A stretch of 64,000 nt of DNA from the NCBI RefSeq assembly GCF_012272835.1, contig NZ_JAAWWK010000001.1:496001-560000 (forward strand), in the 5' to 3' direction. Under the pieces are notes generated by a model. That model had not been told where the DNA came from. It saw only the letters and a program-made list of their open reading frames with translations, and made no database searches. The first letter of the stretch is position 1; every line of letters starts with the position of its first letter. This stretch comes from Spongiibacter thalassae (lineage in GTDB: Bacteria; Pseudomonadota; Gammaproteobacteria; Pseudomonadales; Spongiibacteraceae). Below, one piece after another: positions 60,282 to 64,000 of the stretch. Made by a program: the position numbers and the translations under genes.

Positions 60282-61052
60282 TTATTCTCCTTTCCATATC
60301 GGGGCGCGCTTTTCGGAAAATGCACGCAGACCTTCTTGTAAGTCATAAGATTGCATGACCGGAGCGACGAGTTCTTCCTGCAGCCGCCAGCCCTCCGCGT
60401 CGCTCCATTGCTCCGTAGCCGAGCGCGAGGCAATCGCTTTTGAGGCTTTAACCGCCATTGGCCCATTACGTACAACTAATGCTGCATAGCGTCTGGCTTC
60501 AATTAGGGTTTGGCCTACGGGGACCATGCTGTTGACGTAGCCTAATTGATGCATGGCAGCAGCTGAGCGTGGTTCTGCGGTAATGATCATCTCCATTGCG
60601 ATGTTATGGGGAATGCGATGCGGGAGCCTGAAGCAACCGCCGCCAATGGCAACAAGGCTGCGCTTGGCCTCGGCCAGCCCGAAGATCGCTTTTTCGGAGG
60701 CAACCACGATATCGCAGCAAAGGGTGAGTTCCATGCCGCCAGCCAGCGCTTGGTTTTCGACCGCAGCGATGAGTGGCTTTGTTGGAGGCTGCGCCATAAT
60801 GCCGAAGCCCCCGCGGCGCGGGGTTGATGAGACCCTACCTGTTTTAGCTGTTTCAATCAGGTCTTGCCCAGCGGAAAAGGTGGGCCCATTTGCGCTAAGG
60901 ATCGCGCAGCGAAGATTCGGGTTCGCTTCGTATTGGTCGATAATGGCTTCCATTTCGTCTGCCATCGCTTGATTGAAGGCGTTGCGCGCCTGCGGCCGAT
61001 CTAGCGTGATGAGCAGGACGTGCTCATCAATATCCGTTTTTATGTAGCTCAT
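60282..61052 (-). CDS. Enoyl-CoA hydratase/isomerase family protein
   Basis: 256 aa. Crotonase fold: oxyanion hole GPTFSAGQDL and ALAGGMELTL, with the first catalytic-position Glu in GGMEL and a second in GLAEAKRSL. Both acidic residues are kept, so hydratase activity is likely. The C-terminus (SEKRAPIWKGE) is typical. Second gene of the operon, between the AMP-ligase and the SDR. Confidence 0.9.
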   Translation of the reverse strand: MSYIKTDIDEHVLLITLDRPQARNAFNQAMADEMEAIIDQYEANPNLRCAILSANGPTFSAGQDLIETAKTGRVSSTPRRGGFGIMAQPPTKPLIAAVENQALAGGMELTLCCDIVVASEKAIFGLAEAKRSLVAIGGGCFRLPHRIPHNIAMEMIITAEPRSAAAMHQLGYVNSMVPVGQTLIEARRYAALVVRNGPMAVKASKAIASRSATEQWSDAEGWRLQEELVAPVMQSYDLQEGLRAFSEKRAPIWKGE

Positions 61053-61076
61053 TGTGGCTGCTTTCCTTGTGCTCGA

Positions 61077-62651
61077 CTAGACACGACGTGTGTGATTACG
61101 CCAGTAGGGCTCGCGAAGTTCGCGCTTGAGTAATTTCCCCATCGTGTTGCGAGGCAGTGAGTCACAGAGTTCAATGGATTTCGGGCACTTGTATGAAGCC
61201 AGCTTGCCCGCTGTGAAGGACATCAAATCTTCCACGCTTACATTGCGACCCTCTCGCAGCTCAACAAAAGCCAGGACTTTTTCGCCAAACTCTTCGTCGG
61301 GTATGCCGATGACGGCGGCGTCTTGTACGTCATCGTGTTGTATGATCGCCGCTTCAATTTCGGCAGGATAAAGGTTGACCCCTCCAGAGATGATCATGTC
61401 CTTAGTGCGGTCGGTGATGAACAGAAAACCGTCTTCGTCCATATGACCGGCATCGCCGATACGGAAGAATCCATCTTTGTCGACGGTATCGGTGCCCAGG
61501 GTTGGCGCATTAATGTAGTTTCGAATTGTGACCGGTGTGCGAACCCAGATTTCTCCGGGCGTATTTGCCGGTAATACCCTACCGTCGTCGTCGCGGATTT
61601 CGATACTGACGTGTCGATGAGGTTTACCGCTGGAGTCAGGTTTTATTTTTTGCATTTCAGGAGAAAGATCGCTAATCATGCCGACTTCGGTTGCGCCGTA
61701 GGATTCGAACAGCACTTCCCCGAAGTACTCGCGAATCCAAGACTTTAGGGATGGTGGAACTGGCGCAGCGCCAATCGCCAAGTTGTTTAGCGATGATATG
61801 TCGTATTTGGCGAGGGTTTCCTCTGGCAACACTTTGAGGCGTTTGAACATAGTGGGTACACCGGTCCAGTAGCTTACTTTATGACGCTCAATCAGGCGGA
61901 GGGTTTCTTCCGCATCAAAGCGTCTTAACATAATAAGCAGGTTGCCGTTGGAGAGTGCTGCACCGACATTCGCTGGCCCTGCAGCGTGGTGCAACGGAAG
62001 TGTTAACAGCATGACATCGCCTGGGTTTAGCTTGCGACTCTGACCGATTGAAGCGTAATACTCGGTCGCCTGTTGGGCGGTGAAATTAGGTGCTACATCA
62101 TTTCTTACCCCTTTGGGCAAGCCGGTGGTGCCGGATGTGTAGATGATTAGCCGAGCGTCGCCAGCCGAGTATAGAGCCGGTGCATCAGCCGCCAACAATT
62201 CATCATAGGATACGAAGCCTTCGGCTGGTACGTCCATTGAGATGCGCAATTTAATGGGCAAGCCATCGAAGGCCGGTATTAACGCGGTGGGTGATTCGTC
62301 GTCGCACACGACAACGGTGGCGCCGCTATTCATCAAGACGTAATTGACTTCACTTGGAGTGAGACGCCAGTTTAGACCGAGAATCGTGCAGCCGATTTTC
62401 GCTGCGGCAGAAGCGAAAATCGCCCATTCATAGCGAATTTGTAAGCGGGTAACAATGATGTCATCGGGGCCAATACCCTGGCGCACGAGCCCCTCGGCGA
62501 GTGCGTCTGCGTAGGTGTTCCATTGCTTATAAGTGAGTTGTCGATTGCCGTCGATAATGGCAGTTGTATTGGGTTTTTGCTGGGCCCAATACTCAATGCT
62601 TCCTGGAGTTGGCTGAATATCTGCTGATACCACTGCGTTGGAAGTGCTCAT
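61077..62651 (-). CDS. Acyl-CoA synthetase (AMP-forming)
   Basis: 524 aa. ANL superfamily: P-loop IIYTSGTTGLPKGV, motif YGATEVG, hinge and A8 loop FRIGDAGHMDEDGFLF and ITDRTKDMI, and the catalytic C-terminal lysine in NTMGKLLKREL. It activates a carboxylic acid substrate to its CoA ester and is the first gene of a four-gene beta-oxidation-like operon. The substrate cannot be named from sequence; SCPx thiolase downstream hints at a cyclic or branched acid. Strong promoter just upstream. Confidence 0.92.
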   Translation of the reverse strand: MSTSNAVVSADIQPTPGSIEYWAQQKPNTTAIIDGNRQLTYKQWNTYADALAEGLVRQGIGPDDIIVTRLQIRYEWAIFASAAAKIGCTILGLNWRLTPSEVNYVLMNSGATVVVCDDESPTALIPAFDGLPIKLRISMDVPAEGFVSYDELLAADAPALYSAGDARLIIYTSGTTGLPKGVRNDVAPNFTAQQATEYYASIGQSRKLNPGDVMLLTLPLHHAAGPANVGAALSNGNLLIMLRRFDAEETLRLIERHKVSYWTGVPTMFKRLKVLPEETLAKYDISSLNNLAIGAAPVPPSLKSWIREYFGEVLFESYGATEVGMISDLSPEMQKIKPDSSGKPHRHVSIEIRDDDGRVLPANTPGEIWVRTPVTIRNYINAPTLGTDTVDKDGFFRIGDAGHMDEDGFLFITDRTKDMIISGGVNLYPAEIEAAIIQHDDVQDAAVIGIPDEEFGEKVLAFVELREGRNVSVEDLMSFTAGKLASYKCPKSIELCDSLPRNTMGKLLKRELREPYWRNHTRRV

Positions 62652-63078
62652 TATTGTTATCTCCTTGGCTGAAATTAGGTTGTGTAGTTGATATTATTTG
62701 CTAAGCGCATAGCAAGTCAATGGTGAAGTTGGTCTCGCCGAGTTGATTTTTTTTAAGGTGTTCAGTGGCGGGTGGTTTTCTCGCAGGACATTTGAGTGCG
62801 CTGCGGTGATGGAATAGCCAGGTTGTGCAAAGGCTCCCTGGTACTGCGCTGTTGAAAAAAAAGATGTGTGAAGGTGGATCGGCTGCAGCTTGTCTTATCA
62901 GTTAATTGGCCTGGAGCTGCTTGCGTGTTTTCGGGAAAAACGGAGGCCGATATACGGCTACATGATCCTTCCAGTTGGCTGGTCGGATCATGCGAGGGGA
63001 ATAAAACTGAGGTGGTAGCGGCAAGCGGAGCAAAGCGCTTTCTATTTGCTCTGGTCGATCAGTTCGATTTCATTGTAA
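62652..63078. promoter_or_regulatory. Intergenic region upstream of the acyl-CoA synthetase operon
   Basis: 427 bp. The part next to the ligase gene holds the promoter and operator described separately. The rest (62730-63078) has no gene that I trust; a 73-codon frame at 62868 lacks a ribosome-binding site and homology. Confidence 0.55.
62691..62720 (-). promoter_or_regulatory. Sigma-70 promoter with palindromic operator
   Basis: On the minus strand, TTGACT (62715-62720) and TAATAT (62691-62696) are separated by 18 bp, a strong consensus promoter with a 5' leader of about 33 nt. The spacer is almost entirely a palindrome, TTGCTAAGCGCATAGCAA at 62698-62715 (one mismatched pair), placed where a repressor would block polymerase. 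The nearby TetR protein is the likely ligand-controlled repressor. Confidence 0.7.
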
Positions 63079-63693
63079 TTATTGGATAACACGGAAGCTA
63101 TTAATCGTGGTGCAAATGAATTGTTCGACTACGGCTGAGGGGTCAAAGTCTTTGCTGGATACTGAAAACATGAGAGCGCCGCGAAGAAATGCGTAGATCA
63201 TTTGTGCGGAAGTTGCTGCATCTATGCTGGACTTGATATGACCTGCGTCGATACCGGCGGTGATCTGCTCTTGCAGTGTTGACGTGCCTTTTGTATTTAG
63301 CTTGGTGAAGGCGCGTCCTACAGATTCGTTCACAGGTGCTTGCGCCAGGAGGAAGGAAAAGGCGCGCATGGAGTCGTCCCCCTTTTTCAGTAAATTTGCA
63401 TATTGGCGGATCATTTCAATGAGCATGGGAAGGCCGCGCTCTGCATGCACGCCAGTCGATAAGCCAGCGTAATAGCGTTCAACAATGTGTTCGGCCACTC
63501 GTTCGATCAGTTGGTCTTTAGATGCGAAGTAATGTACTGGCAGTCCGCGGCTATAGCCCGCAGTCTGGCCAACTTCAGCCAACGTGAAACCTTTAAACCC
63601 GTTATGAGCGATCAATGAGACCGCAGCATCAATTAACTTGGATTCAGCCTCTTCCCTGCGGTCTACCTGGGTGCGTCGCTTTTGGATTGTCAT
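63079..63693 (-). CDS. TetR family transcriptional regulator
   Basis: 204 aa. The N-terminal helix-turn-helix is clear (LIDAAVSLIAHNGFKGFTLAEVG, then TAGYSRGLPVHYFASKDQL). Ligand domain without family-specific marks. Upstream on the same strand as the acyl-CoA operon, 427 bp before it, with a palindromic operator in that promoter. It probably senses the acyl-CoA intermediate and controls the operon and perhaps the divergent gene at 63986. Confidence 0.9.
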   Translation of the reverse strand: MTIQKRRTQVDRREEAESKLIDAAVSLIAHNGFKGFTLAEVGQTAGYSRGLPVHYFASKDQLIERVAEHIVERYYAGLSTGVHAERGLPMLIEMIRQYANLLKKGDDSMRAFSFLLAQAPVNESVGRAFTKLNTKGTSTLQEQITAGIDAGHIKSSIDAATSAQMIYAFLRGALMFSVSSKDFDPSAVVEQFICTTINSFRVIQ

Positions 63694-63985
63694 ATTGATC
63701 TCCCTGTTAGGCTTTTATTCAAATGCCATTTTCTCACAAGCTGGCATTAACTTGTGTGTGATTCAGCAAAATAGTGCAATGGAATTGCCTGTCTGCAGAA
63801 TAAGCTTGACAAGGCCATGGTGAGTCTATAAAACATGCTATACAAATAACAAGTATTTTTTGGCGCGCCATTTTCTCCTTGCTTATTGTTGTGGGTAGCG
63901 ATGAGACTCGAGCAGTTAAACGCATCCATTATGGCAGTAATCTCGCACAGGAAAGTCCGGTCGCCGATCGCAGGAGAGATCATCT
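63694..63985. promoter_or_regulatory. Divergent control region at the right edge
   Basis: 292 bp between the TetR gene and the start at 63986. TTGACA at 63806-63811 and TATAAA at 63827-63832 could be a plus-strand promoter, but the spacing of 15 bp is short. A CACAAG/CTTGTG inverted repeat (63735-63756, 10-bp spacer) is a weak operator candidate. No gene seen. Confidence 0.35.
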
Positions 63986-64000
63986 ATGAATCAAATACTA
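63986..64000 (+). CDS. Start of a gene cut by the window edge
   Basis: ATG at 63986 opens a frame (MNQIL) that runs off the right edge, preceded by AGGAGAG at 63972-63978 with seven bases spacing. The product cannot be identified from five codons. Confidence 0.55.

Noticed and set aside
62868-63089. 73-codon frame between the ligase and TetR genes
   Set aside because: No initiation signal or recognisable domain, and its end overlaps the TetR stop region.

Overview
This 64 kb chromosomal window comes from a high-GC, probably marine, gammaproteobacterium. The SOS box type (CTG-N10-CAG), the ImuA/ImuB/DnaE2 cassette, pseudomonad-like REP elements, many TonB/MipA/Tat/lipoprotein export signals and a wax-ester-type fatty acyl-CoA reductase all fit a Spongiibacteraceae/Marinobacter-like lineage. 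That placement is inference from gene content only. I see no rRNA, tRNA or CRISPR array.

Layout. 1-5 kb: methionine salvage (mtnB fragment, mtnA), a DUF2489 membrane protein, a TetR regulator, a GIDE/EF-hand protein with LemA, and a cysteine synthase. 5.3-10.4 kb: a DoxX-like protein, an ECF sigma factor with a ChrR-type zinc anti-sigma factor, a TonB receptor and an alpha/beta hydrolase. 10.6-16.7 kb: signalling (GGDEF response regulator plus a hybrid kinase with its own Hpt), a TauE exporter, an HDOD protein and ArfB. 17-20.4 kb: a phosphate-scavenging operon (Tat-exported PhoD, lipoprotein metallophosphatase, small lipoprotein) behind a Pho box. 20.6-22.2 kb: fatty acyl-CoA reductase. 22.7-30.1 kb: a nine-gene Mrp/Mbh-like cation/proton antiporter operon. 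30.1-33.3 kb: a small conserved protein and RapA.

33.7-38.5 kb is the most unusual block. It holds a NirB-like FAD protein fused to a BFD iron-sulfur domain and a four-histidine membrane domain, an 11-haem cytochrome, a Tll0287-like haem lipoprotein, a small cytochrome c lipoprotein and a single-domain globin. Together they look like a route for electrons from NAD(P)H to the periplasm. 38.7-43.8 kb: MipA, two thioesterases with a BaiN-type flavoprotein, and a FixL-like kinase/receiver/Hpt relay. 43.9-49.3 kb: the SOS mutasome imuA-imuB-dnaE2 with a LexA box. 49.3-55 kb: an AraC regulator, a REPIN-like duplicated repeat, an unknown periplasmic protein and two tandem PhoA-type alkaline phosphatases.

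55-58 kb is an AT-richer accessory patch. It has a HEPN-like protein, a membrane protein, a lipoprotein, a transposase stub and a broken DUF799 lipoprotein gene. 58-64 kb is an acyl-CoA catabolic operon (AMP-ligase, enoyl-CoA hydratase, SDR, SCPx-type thiolase) with a strong promoter carrying a palindromic operator, a TetR regulator, and the first codons of a divergent gene at the right edge.
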